From assembly GCA_031267635.1 (NCBI GenBank), contig JAIRYX010000424.1, forward strand, positions 1 through 18,584: DNA of 18,584 nt. The letters run 5' to 3'. The stretch's first letter is position 1. Each line of letters begins with the position of its first letter. Both the position numbers and the translations under genes were made by a program. The stretch comes from Planctomycetaceae bacterium (lineage in GTDB: Bacteria; Planctomycetota; Planctomycetia; Pirellulales; Thermoguttaceae). This document shows positions 1-7,243 of this stretch, one piece after another. Under the pieces are notes generated by a model. That model ran no database searches. It had not been told where the DNA came from and saw only the letters and a program-made list of their open reading frames with translations.

Positions 1-39
1 TATTTGAAAACCATACCGGAAATAATAAAAAATGAACAA

Positions 40-138
40 AAAAAATGCAATACCAAAATATCTAAACAATAATCTCCCCGACTATACTACGCAATCGATA
101 TATATTGCCAAAACTTGTGTTAATACTTTTGCTTCTAA
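40..138. repeat. Left half of 99-bp terminal inverted repeat
   Basis: This 99-bp stretch is the reverse complement of 18486-18584 with a single mismatch (C at 75 in the left copy, within AATCTCCCC against AATTTCCCC). It contains a near-palindromic core around GCAATCGATATATATTGC. The right copy ends exactly at the last base of the window and the left copy starts 39 bases from the first. No coding potential is visible in it. The simplest reading is a dispersed repeat at which the assembly stopped on both sides. A real mobile-element or replicon end cannot be excluded. Confidence 0.9.
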
Positions 139-159
139 TGACCCTTGCAAAACTCATGC

Positions 160-312
160 CAGACAAAAAAATTCCTTAACTTGAAACTGCTGGCCGTAAA
201 GCCCTTATGTTTGAGAGTATGGATTGTTATCAAACCAATGACATGAACAATAAGGGGCGTATGTTGGCGCGATTCGGAGCTACTAAGGGACAAAAGGAAA
301 AAGTTGATAAAT
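160..312. repeat. R5 hairpin element, degenerate copy
   Basis: This is related along its length to the better preserved copy at 7373-7542. Shared landmarks in the same order are AATTCCTTAAC (against AATTCCCTTAG), GCCCTTATG, TTATCAAA, a central ACAATAAGGGGCG-type segment and TACTAAGGGA. In both copies it is followed by the same R1 inner sequence GCGGCAATAATAATATTTTC. The fold-back symmetry is weak here, so this looks like a relic. Open frames across it show no conserved motif. Confidence 0.55.
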
Positions 313-315
313 AAG

Positions 316-488
316 AGCGGCAATAATAATATTTTCCGATAAAATTGACATTTTTTATATCAAGAGAAATTGAAGAACTTCGTACTAGGCAGTTGCCCAG
401 TGCGGATTCATTGGGCTTGGGTAGCGGATACCATAGTTTTCTATTGCGTTTTCAAATATTGTCCCCCAAAAACGAAATAATCAGGAAA
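316..488. repeat. R1 element, right half
   Basis: This contains the R1 inner piece GGCAATAATAATATTTTCCG, the core GTGCGGATTCATTGGGCTTGGG, the arm CCATAGTTTTCTATTGCGTTTTC and the outer end GAAATAATCAGGAAA. The left half expected from complete copies such as 2626-2861 is absent; R5 sequence is there instead. A 98-codon open frame at 345-641 runs across this repeat and is not considered a gene. Confidence 0.7.
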
Positions 489-611
489 TATTTTTGTTTC
501 CATCGTTTTTCCAAAATAGATGAAGTATCAAATTCAATGATTAAGGATTTTCGATCCCTTTTCCAATTCTTAACATCGCCTCGTAATCACATTGACAAAA
601 TTGTACTTCCC

Positions 612-729
612 AGCGATAATAAATTGACTATTTTCCGGTAACATTGACAGGAACTCTACAGTTACTCAAAGTGCGGATTTATTGGCTTGGGCGACTGAAT
701 AGTTCCCCATAAACTAAAATCCAGGAAAA
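612..729. repeat. R1 element, degenerate right half
   Basis: The order of R1 landmarks is kept: a GATAATAAATTGACTATTTTCCGG inner segment in altered form, GTTACTC, GTGCGGATTTATTGGCTTGGGCGACTG, then an eroded outer arm ending CCAGGAAAA. It ends about 30 bases before the tadA start, so the tadA 5' region is derived from repeat DNA. The rest of 489-611 holds nothing recognisable. Confidence 0.6.
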
Positions 730-759
730 CTGATTTTCTATTTTTTCACTTTTCAAATT

Positions 760-1266
760 ATGATTGACTTCAAGACAGAAATAGTTTATGATTTTAACGA
801 CCTTCGGCGGCATGAGTTTTTTATGCGGAAAGCGATTGGCGAGGCGGTTGGCGCGTTGGAGGAAAACGAGGTGCCGGTGGGAGCGGTGATCGTTTGTAAA
901 AATGCGGTGATTGCGTCGGCACACAACCAGCGAGAACAATTGCAAGACCCAACCGCGCACGCGGAAATGATTGCCGTAACACAAGCCGCCGAATCGCTCG
1001 GAAGCTGGCGGCTTGAAGAATGTACGTTGTATGTCACGTTAGAACCGTGTCCGATGTGTGCCGGTGCGATTGTGCAAGCGCGGATTCCGTTTGTTGTTTA
1101 CGGCGCATCCGATCCGAAAGCCGGTGCGGTCGCATCGTTGTTTCAATTGCTCAACGATTCGCGGCTCAACCACCGTTGCGAAGTCAAAGCCAACATCTTT
1201 GCCGAAGATTGCGCCGGACTTCTTCAGGAATTTTTCCGTCGGCAACGTCAACAAGGAAAGAAGTAG
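760..1266 (+). CDS. tadA: tRNA-specific adenosine deaminase TadA
   Basis: TadA converts adenosine 34 to inosine in the wobble position of tRNA-Arg(ACG) in the cytoplasm. The 168-residue product has the full zinc deaminase signature. His67-Ala68-Glu69, in PTAHAEM, supplies the zinc ligand and the proton-shuttling Glu. E95-P96-C97-P98-M99-C100 supplies the two zinc cysteines. The family features DP(T)AHAE, TLYVTLEPC and the ASDPKAGA region around residues 116-123 separate it from cytidine and guanine deaminases. The N-terminus has about ten residues more than enterobacterial TadA before the HEFFMRKA region. No Shine-Dalgarno is visible before this ATG, so the start is the least certain part. 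It stands alone, with 247 bases to the next gene. Length is normal for the family. Confidence 0.95.
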   Translation: MIDFKTEIVYDFNDLRRHEFFMRKAIGEAVGALEENEVPVGAVIVCKNAVIASAHNQREQLQDPTAHAEMIAVTQAAESLGSWRLEECTLYVTLEPCPMCAGAIVQARIPFVVYGASDPKAGAVASLFQLLNDSRLNHRCEVKANIFAEDCAGLLQEFFRRQRQQGKK

Positions 1267-1513
1267 GTGCAGAGCGCAATGTGTTTTGAATCATGAAAAT
1301 CCTAAAAAATCGCGATTAAAAATATTCCAGACAATATCATTCGTTTTTTCTGAAATCTGTCGTCTAATACACTGTGCGTAAATCAGTTTTCAACATTAAA
1401 AAATGATTTAGAACACAATGCCTCAACAGGAATATCGACATTTTTAGCGATGTCGAACGACTCCATCAAACCAAATTAAAAACTTATTCGCACACAACAT
1501 CTAAAGGAACATT
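1267..1513. other. Noncoding spacer with a small hairpin
   Basis: No gene is supported here. A 7-bp perfect inverted repeat TCGACAT/ATGTCGA lies at 1435-1441 and 1450-1456 with an 8-base loop. It lacks a following T-run, so it is only a weak candidate for a terminator or binding site. Confidence 0.4.
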
Positions 1514-2065
1514 ATGAATTTTTTCTTTGAATATCAGTGGATTTGGGTAGTTTTTGCGGGAGTAGCGTTTGCGATTGGGTACTCCGCGTTTATCAATAAT
1601 AAGCAGAACAAAACGTTATTGACGACAATAGCGGCGGCGGTTGTTGTGCTCATTGGCGGATTGACGTTAGAACATTTTATTATCACGGACAAGGAAACGA
1701 TTCATCAAACGTTGCGGGGGATTTCCGCCGCAATTCGTGCCGACGATATTGAAAAAGTGAAATCGTTCACTACACCGGACGCGGTTGTTTTACGCGATGT
1801 TGCCACGCGCGGAATGACGCAGGTAAAACTCACGACCGTCAATTTTTCCAACGTCACGATAAAAATCAATGACGCCACATCGCCAGTCACCGCCGAATTG
1901 TCGTTTATTGTCTTTTTTCGCGGAAAGTTAAAAGGCAATTCGATGTTCGGCGACGGCGAATTTTTTGACCGCTATTCATTCACCGCCCTCTTTGAAAAAA
2001 ACGGCGATCAATGGCTCGCCACCGACGATGTAAGATATGATCAGCGGTTTCCGATAAGCCATTGA
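1514..2065 (+). CDS. Membrane-anchored protein with probable NTF2-like domain
   Basis: I do not recognise a named family with certainty. The 183-residue product starts with two hydrophobic segments (about residues 9-27 and 36-53) separated by a short polar, Asn/Lys-containing stretch (INNKQNK). The remaining 125 residues are soluble. ITDKETIHQTLRGISAAIRADDIEKVKSF has the helical opening typical of SnoaL/NTF2-like folds (a helix, then 'a D..K..SF...DAV'). It is followed by alternating beta-rich segments ending in WLATDDVRYDQRF. The start has a clear ribosome binding site (AAAGGAAC just before ATG). The likely location is the cytoplasmic membrane, with the C-terminal domain probably outside given the hairpin anchor, although orientation cannot be read with confidence. 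It sits between tadA and the RidA gene without overlap, and no shared pathway is apparent. Confidence 0.75.
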   Translation: MNFFFEYQWIWVVFAGVAFAIGYSAFINNKQNKTLLTTIAAAVVVLIGGLTLEHFIITDKETIHQTLRGISAAIRADDIEKVKSFTTPDAVVLRDVATRGMTQVKLTTVNFSNVTIKINDATSPVTAELSFIVFFRGKLKGNSMFGDGEFFDRYSFTALFEKNGDQWLATDDVRYDQRFPISH

Positions 2066-2196
2066 AGATTGTATTATCACAACCAAAAACATCTTTATAT
2101 GAAACACGGGAAAATAACAACTATACGAAATTCCACAAACTTTATGTCTTTCGTGTTCTTCATGATAAATAAAAATTTTTGTTAAAAGGAACAACT
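2066..2196. other. Spacer with repeat-like segment
   Basis: The stretch around 2129-2165 (CTTTATGTCTTTCGTGTTCTTC) resembles the 'CTTTCGTG..CTTTCGTG' intergenic repeats seen in many bacterial genomes. This is recognition from memory, not a search. The final bases AAAAGGAAC (2185-2193) are the ribosome binding site of the next gene. Confidence 0.3.
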
Positions 2197-2571
2197 ATGT
2201 CAGAAAAAATTGAAACGTTCAACGCTCCGAAAGCGATTGGTCCTTACACGCAAGCGATAAAAGTCAATGGTTTGATTTTCACATCGGGACAAATTGCCTT
2301 ACATCCAGTTTCTAATACCGTTGAGGCAACAACGATTGAAGCCCAAACAGAGCAGGTTATCCAAAATCTGAAAGTCATACTGGAAGCGGCGGGAAGTTCG
2401 TTGGAAAAAGCGATCAAAACGACGTGCTTTTTGAAAAACATGTCCGATTTTGGAGCGTTTAATGAAATTTATGCAAAATATTTTACCGGTAAACCTGCCC
2501 GCTCATGTGTCGCAGCAAAAGAATTGCCGAAAGATGTGCTTGTCGAAATTGATGTGATTGCTGGAGTGTAA
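2197..2571 (+). CDS. ridA: RidA family reactive enamine/imine deaminase
   Basis: RidA proteins hydrolyse reactive enamines and imines, such as 2-aminoacrylate released by pyridoxal-phosphate dehydratases, in the cytoplasm; they work as trimers. The 124-residue product has the family's expected length. It shows APKAIGPYTQA at the N-terminus (usual form IGPYSQA), FTSGQI near residue 30, and near the C-terminus ARSCVAAKELPKDVLVEIDVIA, carrying the conserved substrate-binding Arg and the Glu of the active site. An in-frame TTG lies six codons upstream (2179), but AAAAGGAAC at 2185-2193 sits correctly before the ATG at 2197, so that ATG is preferred. It is close to the archetypal RidA branch, but substrate cannot be assigned from sequence alone. 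Confidence 0.93.
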   Translation: MSEKIETFNAPKAIGPYTQAIKVNGLIFTSGQIALHPVSNTVEATTIEAQTEQVIQNLKVILEAAGSSLEKAIKTTCFLKNMSDFGAFNEIYAKYFTGKPARSCVAAKELPKDVLVEIDVIAGV

Positions 2572-2590
2572 AACTTTTGGAAAGAGGGAT

Positions 2591-2628
2591 GTGGTGAACG
2601 ATCAACACTGTCTTAAAAGTCGAAATTT
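2591..2628. repeat. R3 short dispersed repeat, copy 1
   Basis: The segment GTGGTGAACGATCAACACTG, continuing as TCTTAAAAGTCGAAATTT, matches 16439-16475 in the same orientation with about five differences. Here it directly abuts the left end of a complete R1 element. There is no coding sense. Confidence 0.7.
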
Positions 2629-2861
2629 CCTATTTATTTCACATTTTGAGGAGGGCTTGATTTATAAAATACTGTAACTATTTAGTTGCCCAAGCTCAAT
2701 AAATCCGCACGGCAATAATAAAATCTTTCGGATAACCAGTCAATAGAGATATCGTCATTAACATTGTTACTCAGTGTGGATTTATTTGGTTTGAGCGACT
2801 GATGCCATAGTGTTCTATTGCGTGTTCAAATGTTGTTTCCCAAAACGAAATAATCAGAAAA
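2626..2861. repeat. R1 element, complete copy (236 bp)
   Basis: This is the clearest uninterrupted copy. The left end TTTCCTATTTATTTC (2626-2640) and right end GAAATAATCAGAAAA (2847-2861) are inverted repeats agreeing at 12 of 15 positions. Inside, in order, are: CATTTTGAGGAGGG; TTTATAAAATACTGTAACTA; the core GCCCAAGCTCAATAAATCCGCAC; an inner segment GGCAATAATAAAATCTTTCGG; then the mirrored core GTGTGGATTTATTTGGTTTGAG, CCATAGTGTTCTATTGCGTG and the outer end. The two halves are imperfect reverse complements, so the element can fold on itself. It encodes no protein. It ends 25 bases before the acyltransferase gene. Confidence 0.8.
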
Positions 2862-2886
2862 TTTCAAATATGAGGAGTATAAAAAT

Positions 2887-3426
2887 ATGTTTGAAACACT
2901 GGTAAAATTAAATTGCTTCTCACGGAATAAAATGTTGAAAATTTTGGCTAAAAATTTGTTGGAAAAATTATATGGCTGTGAAATAAATTGTACAGAAATA
3001 GATAAAAGTGTTTTATTTGCTCATCATGCACGGGGTTGTACAATTGTCGCTTCTAAAATTTGCGAAGATGTTGTAATTTATCAAAATGTAACCATTGGAT
3101 CAAACATGAGATATAATAAAATAAATGACGAATGGGAAAATATTGGCAGTCCAATAATTTGTAAAAATGTAGTAATAGGGGACGGAGCAAAAATAGTAGG
3201 ACCAATAATAATTGGTGAAAATTCCGTTGTAGCTGCAGGTGCAATAATTACAAAAGATATACCCGCTAATAGTATAATCTATGGCGTAAATAAATTTAAA
3301 CCCAAAGATGCCAATTATGATTTGATATTTAATTCAAACATGGTAGATTTTAGAAAAATTATAGAAGCAAATAATAAATTGATAGAGAAATATAATCAGC
3401 TCATGTCACGCGCGGTAGATGTGTAA
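2887..3426 (+). CDS. Hexapeptide-repeat (serine acetyltransferase-like) acyltransferase
   Basis: The 179-residue product is a left-handed beta-helix acyltransferase. Hexapeptide repeats run from about residue 36 to 130. FAHHARGCTIVASKICEDVVIYQNVTIG resembles the catalytic-His and coil region of CysE/CatB-like enzymes (His46-His47). GSPIICKNVVIGDGAKIVGPIIIG and VVAAGAIITKDIPANSI follow the usual pattern. It lacks the long N-terminal helical domain of true CysE, so it more likely modifies a sugar, lipid or surface polymer than makes O-acetylserine. GAGGAG at 2872-2877 fixes the start. The gene is strikingly AT-rich: sampled lines are about 25-30% GC against about 55% in tadA. It lies between R1 copies at 2626-2861 and 3498-3640. 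Both facts suggest acquisition from elsewhere. Lys and Asn are abundant at the C-terminus. Confidence 0.88.
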   Translation: MFETLVKLNCFSRNKMLKILAKNLLEKLYGCEINCTEIDKSVLFAHHARGCTIVASKICEDVVIYQNVTIGSNMRYNKINDEWENIGSPIICKNVVIGDGAKIVGPIIIGENSVVAAGAIITKDIPANSIIYGVNKFKPKDANYDLIFNSNMVDFRKIIEANNKLIEKYNQLMSRAVDV

Positions 3427-3497
3427 CAATGAGTAATAAAGATAAATAATGGCGTGCGCTCCAACATCATATAACAGACGAAACGTTATACGCAATT

Positions 3498-3640
3498 GTT
3501 GACCGGTGATTGTATCTGCACTGTCCTCAAAATTACCCAATGGTCAATGGATGTAATTGTAACTATTCAGCCGCCCAAGCCAAAAGAATCCGTACCGGGC
3601 AATTGAATAGTTACTACGGTTTCTATTTTTTGAGCAAAGA
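3498..3640. repeat. R1 core hairpin
   Basis: A stem of 18-bp arms, GTAACTATTCAGCCGCCC (3559-3576) and GGGCAATTGAATAGTTAC (3597-3614), pairs with three mismatches around the core CAAGCCAAAAGAATCCGTAC. This is the R1 centre; outer ends are eroded or missing. The 60-codon open frame at 3510-3692 lies over this hairpin and is not a gene. Confidence 0.7.
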
Positions 3641-3837
3641 CAAATATTTCCGGAAATGGCGAATGCCTTATTGTAATGCCGTGTTATTGTGATAAAATAA
3701 AAGATTATCAATAGAGAATGTTTCTATTTTTCAGGTAATCAGATGTTCACAGATGATTTCAAATAATCTGTGTGGATTTGTGTTATTTGCAGAGACTTTA
3801 TTATCCTTCATGATGAATAAAAAAGTGGGAGAAAAAA
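3641..3837. other. Noncoding stretch with CACAGAT inverted repeat
   Basis: CACAGAT at 3748-3754 pairs with ATCTGTG at 3766-3772 across an 11-base loop and is followed by TGGATTTGTGTTATTTGCAGAG. This resembles the widespread 'CACAGATT...ATCTGTG' bacterial intergenic repeat (recognised from memory). GGGAG at 3827-3831 is the ribosome binding site of the following gene. Nothing else is seen. Confidence 0.4.
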
Positions 3838-4371
3838 ATGGATGAATTATTTCAAGTGATTGCAACGCGTCACAGCTATCGTGGTGAATTTAAGAGCGAT
3901 CCGGTTGATATGGAACATCTTAAAAAAATCGTGCAGGCGGGAATTGACGCCCCGTCCGGTTGCAACGCACAAACAACTCATTTTGTGATTGTTACTGAGC
4001 CGAAATTGCTTGACGAAATTTCAACATATTTCGAAAACCGCACCGTGTGCAAAACAGCGAAAGCGATGATCGTTTGTATAACGGATTTGACGCCGGCGTA
4101 TGGCGATACGTCGTTTGCTCGCGAAGATTGTGCGGCAGCGGTTGAAAATATGTTGCTTGCGATTTCCGCATTGGGATACGCAACTGTATGGTATCAAGGT
4201 TATGTTCAAAAAGACCAAACGGCGGAAAAAATTGCGAAGTTGCTGAATGTGCCAAATAATCTACATGTGGAGATTCTTTTGCCGATAGGCATTCCAGCAA
4301 CGCAAGAATCACCCCGTCCGAAAAAATCTTTTGCAGAACGTGCATTTTTTAACCGTTACGGAGCGAAATAG
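3838..4371 (+). CDS. Nitroreductase family FMN-dependent oxidoreductase
   Basis: The 177-residue product is a small NfsB/FMN-reductase-type protein. Members bind FMN as dimers and use NAD(P)H to reduce nitro compounds, quinones or flavins. RHSYRGEF at residues 11-18 matches the family R-x-S-x-R FMN-phosphate-binding start. APSGCNAQ (about 38-45) is the second FMN contact. REDCAAAVENMLLAISALGYATVWYQG is the conserved helix and 'G.G..W' region. LLPIGIP with a Pro-rich tail near the C-terminus also fits. GGGAG seven bases before the ATG supports the start. The gene ends 15 bases from the stop of the opposing S41 protease gene, a tight convergent arrangement. The physiological substrate cannot be inferred. 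Confidence 0.92.
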   Translation: MDELFQVIATRHSYRGEFKSDPVDMEHLKKIVQAGIDAPSGCNAQTTHFVIVTEPKLLDEISTYFENRTVCKTAKAMIVCITDLTPAYGDTSFAREDCAAAVENMLLAISALGYATVWYQGYVQKDQTAEKIAKLLNVPNNLHVEILLPIGIPATQESPRPKKSFAERAFFNRYGAK

Positions 4372-4386
4372 ATTTTTCTGACTCTT

Positions 4387-6678
4387 TCAATTTACCGACG
4401 GTTGATAACGGCTACTGACGGCAGAGGGTGGTTGAGTTGACAAACTGGGATTCTTCGGTGAGAAGATCGTTTGTTGTTGTCGGCGGATTTCTTTGATCGC
4501 TTCGTTTAAGACTAAATCATCCGTCGTTTGTGAAATTTGCGGCGTAATCGGTTGACTGTCGTTTGTGATTCGCTTCACCTGATAAGCCGTGCCGTCTGGT
4601 GTTGAATTAAGAGCCAAGATTTCCGGTTGCACATTCATTCCTTGTTGTGCGGCATTGTTCGCTACGAAAATGTCCGGCTGTACGCCGATTCCGCCAAACG
4701 GCGCACCGCTCGGCGAGTAAAATGTTTCAATGCTTAATTTCAAACCGGCAATCGGTATTTCTGATTTATTACCGTAAAGCGCAACAACCGCCTGAACTGT
4801 GTCTTTTCCGAAACTCGGTTGACCAATAATCAAGCCGCGTTTGTTGTCTCGAATGGCGCCGGCGAAAATTTCCGACGCACTGGCGCTGTTTTTATTGATA
4901 AGAACGATAAGCGGCATATCCCAAACGAAATTTTTTGGCGTAACGGAATAAACCATTTCCGGCTCCGGTGCGGTTCGACTGATCGTCCGCACAATCGTTC
5001 CGTCCCGCAAAAATAGATTTGCGGCATTGATTGATTCACGGAACACACCGCCGGCATTGTCTCGCAAATCAATAATCAAAAATTGCATTCCTTGTTGTTG
5101 CAAAAGCTGTAACGCGACAACCATCTCCTGAACCGTGTTTTGTTGGAATCCGGTCAATTTAAAATAACCAATATTCATTTCTTTCGCGTATTCGTTCAGG
5201 ATATGCACGTTTTCCACACTCGGAATTTTTAAATGTTCGCGGTAAATGCGAATCTCGCGTGGCTGAGAATTGGACGCTTGAACAATCAAGATTGTGCTGG
5301 TTCCGGCTTCGCCTTGTAACAAATTCGACGCTGTTTCCAACGGTAAACCCTCAGTCGCTTTACCGTCCACGTATAATATTCGCTCAAAACTTTTCAAACC
5401 GCTTTTTTCCGCAGGACTTCCAGGGATGACACGGTTGATGTACAGCGATTCACGGTCGGCTTTCAATTCGACGCCAAGCCCGACAAAGTTGCCGCTAATC
5501 ATACAATTCGTATCGTTGTATTGATTGAGCGTCATAAATTCTGTATAAGGATCAAGCGCATTAGTGATACCGGAAAGAAATTCTAAAATCACCACCGTCG
5601 GATTTATACCGATTTCTTGTTGGCAACTTTTAGCAATTGTTACAACGCCGTAACGCAACATTCTCGCATTTTGAATATCCCAAGTCAACGCTTTTTTGAC
5701 AATCATTTGACTTAACGAGTGCATCCTTGCCGTGTCAATATTTTTCGGAATGTTTCGCTGAACAAATACCGGAGTTGCCAACGCAACCTCAAAATCGCGC
5801 AAACCATGTTCAAACATTTCGTTCCAATAAGGCGGATCAACGTGTGCCATTTGAATTTTTGTAATCACTTCGTCGTACAACGTCAACGAATCTTCGTAAG
5901 TCAACTGCCGTAACAACATATCGAAACTCGCGTCGCTATAGCGCCGAATCAAATCGTGATGAAATCTCGCAAAACGAAAACGTTCCATTAAAATCGACGG
6001 TTTATGGAATGTCCGAATCGCATTTTCATAAAGCGCGAGAGCTTCATTCCAACGTTCTTCCGTTTCTAAAATTTTGCCTTGTTGCAAAACTTCGTTGATT
6101 TTTTCTTGGAACGCCGTGTTTGAGGAAGCATTATAAATGATTGGCGTATGCAAATCCGATGTTGCGTTTTCTAATGCTGAATTAGGGTTCAACGACGGCG
6201 CGATATTTGCAGCGTTACTGTCATGTTCTTGATAATAAGAACCAATCGGAACAATCGGTCGCGGAAAAGAGGCGTTGCCGGAAAACTGACGCAAGATTTT
6301 CGGCGGTTCTGTGTCTGTTTTTTCGTTGATTGTTGAAGTTGAAGACGTTAATGTGGTTTCGGTGTGATTTTTTGCAAGCGGATTTTTTGTCAAAAACGGC
6401 GTCGTTACCGGAGTGGGAGCCGGTGTGACTCGGAAATCTTCAAGAGATGGTTGAAATGAGACAGGTGCGGAGTTTTTTTCGATTAAATTTTCTCGTTGAA
6501 CATTGGTGATGTTAGAACGAATTTCGGGAGTGGTGACAGTTCCCGAAACGGAAGTAAACGGCACATTTCCGCTTTGTGCCGATAGCGATTCCGTCGCTAA
6601 TATGGCAATTTGTATCAAACAGAATCCTGATACAATTTGCCGAAAAACTTTCAGGAAATAATAAGTCGTACAATTCAT
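4387..6678 (-). CDS. Secreted C-terminal processing (S41) protease with PDZ domain
   Basis: This is a carboxy-terminal-processing serine protease that degrades or trims proteins outside the cytoplasmic membrane. From the preferred ATG (6678-6676) it has 763 residues; an in-frame ATG at 6765 would add 29. Numbering from the longer frame: signal peptide about 30-63 (hydrophobic FLKVFRQIVSGFCLIQIAILA, possible cut after LSA); Ser/Thr/Pro/Asn-rich linker 65-215; TPR-like helices from 220; PDZ domain about 422-500 (GLGVELK, VIPGSPAEKSGL, ILYVDG); catalytic domain 530-700. Ser629 in NSASASE and Lys654 in SFGKDTVQ form the Ser-Lys dyad, spaced 25 residues apart as in E. coli Tsp. The preferred start begins just before a normal signal peptide, whereas the extension is encoded by a 22-bp tandem repeat. 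Neither has an obvious ribosome binding site. It is longer than typical CtpA (about 400-550) because of the linker and N-terminal helices. Confidence 0.93.
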   Translation of the reverse strand: MNCTTYYFLKVFRQIVSGFCLIQIAILATESLSAQSGNVPFTSVSGTVTTPEIRSNITNVQRENLIEKNSAPVSFQPSLEDFRVTPAPTPVTTPFLTKNPLAKNHTETTLTSSTSTINEKTDTEPPKILRQFSGNASFPRPIVPIGSYYQEHDSNAANIAPSLNPNSALENATSDLHTPIIYNASSNTAFQEKINEVLQQGKILETEERWNEALALYENAIRTFHKPSILMERFRFARFHHDLIRRYSDASFDMLLRQLTYEDSLTLYDEVITKIQMAHVDPPYWNEMFEHGLRDFEVALATPVFVQRNIPKNIDTARMHSLSQMIVKKALTWDIQNARMLRYGVVTIAKSCQQEIGINPTVVILEFLSGITNALDPYTEFMTLNQYNDTNCMISGNFVGLGVELKADRESLYINRVIPGSPAEKSGLKSFERILYVDGKATEGLPLETASNLLQGEAGTSTILIVQASNSQPREIRIYREHLKIPSVENVHILNEYAKEMNIGYFKLTGFQQNTVQEMVVALQLLQQQGMQFLIIDLRDNAGGVFRESINAANLFLRDGTIVRTISRTAPEPEMVYSVTPKNFVWDMPLIVLINKNSASASEIFAGAIRDNKRGLIIGQPSFGKDTVQAVVALYGNKSEIPIAGLKLSIETFYSPSGAPFGGIGVQPDIFVANNAAQQGMNVQPEILALNSTPDGTAYQVKRITNDSQPITPQISQTTDDLVLNEAIKEIRRQQQTIFSPKNPSLSTQPPSAVSSRYQPSVN

Positions 6679-6717
6679 TTTGCAGCCCAAGCAGGGGGAG
6701 GAAAGGTTGGCTTTTAC

Positions 6718-6765
6718 GCAAATTTCTTTACAACATAATGCACATTTCTTTACAACGTAATGCAC
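6718..6765. repeat. 22-bp tandem repeat upstream of the S41 protease
   Basis: Two adjacent 22-base units (6718-6739 and 6740-6761) read GC(A/C)(A)ATTTCTTTACAAC(A/G)TAAT and are followed by GCAC, the start of a third. They differ at two positions. Read on the minus strand they would encode the first residues of the longer protease frame, as a duplicated Cys-Lys-rich segment. That is unlike a signal peptide, so I treat them as noncoding leader sequence. Confidence 0.75.
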
Positions 6766-6836
6766 AAAATTAACACATTCAAAATTTCCATAAAATTGAT
6801 ATAATTTATGCCAATCGGTTACGGAATTTTGTGCAT
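6760..6836. promoter_or_regulatory. 12-bp inverted repeat around the probable S41 promoter region
   Basis: ATGCACAAAATT at 6760-6771 and its exact reverse complement AATTTTGTGCAT at 6825-6836 flank 53 AT-rich bases, 80-160 bases upstream of the protease start. The interior contains TATAAT on the plus strand (6800-6805) and AT-rich sequence on the minus strand. A binding site for a dimeric regulator or a stem are both possible; the role is inferred. Confidence 0.4.
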
Positions 6837-7243
6837 AACATGATGATATTCATTGACAATGAAATTTCAGTTTTCATCATCACTGCTGATCAAATGCTTC
6901 TGCTTCCCTGCTTATTGTGACGACGTTTTTTCTCTCGTTTTTAGTCAACCGACAAAAAACATTTCAACGGCAAAGGCGTTACGATTATTATATTTTTTCG
7001 CAAAAGCAAAACGCAATCACATCACATCTTTATATCGAATCAAACCGCAGGGTTCTTTCCATCATTCAACGAAACACGGATTTTTCCGATTCTCTTGAAT
7101 TTTTGTGATTCGACATTTTCATGTGTTAATCCAAATGCAACACGTGAATAATGCGCTCAAATGTTATAATAAGAATATTTCGTTAGTAATATACAGTTCG
7201 TAACTTTTATTACGTATGATATTGGAGAATGGATAAAAGATTT
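6837..7243. other. Noncoding stretch without recognisable content
   Basis: AT-rich DNA lies between the protease leader and the R1 composite. Open frames of 63-81 codons in two overlapping frames here lack a ribosome binding site and any recognisable motif. I see no RNA gene or mobile-element gene. Confidence 0.5.

Noticed and set aside
345..641. 98-codon open frame on the plus strand
   Set aside because: It runs across an R1 copy, has no ribosome binding site and shows no recognisable motif; the reading frame is a by-product of repeat DNA.
3510..3692. 60-codon open frame after the acyltransferase gene
   Set aside because: It lies on the R1 hairpin at 3559-3614 and starts with a non-ATG codon without a ribosome binding site.
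4372..4386. Shared terminator between the nitroreductase and S41 protease genes
   Set aside because: The 15-base gap contains no stem-loop that I can support.
6679..6765. 29-residue N-terminal extension of the S41 protease
   Set aside because: It is encoded by the 22-bp tandem repeat, is Cys/Lys-rich and would bury a normal signal peptide; the ATG at 6678 was preferred.
6853..7108. Two overlapping open frames of 81 and 63 codons
   Set aside because: They are in different frames of the same AT-rich noncoding DNA, with no ribosome binding site or motif.
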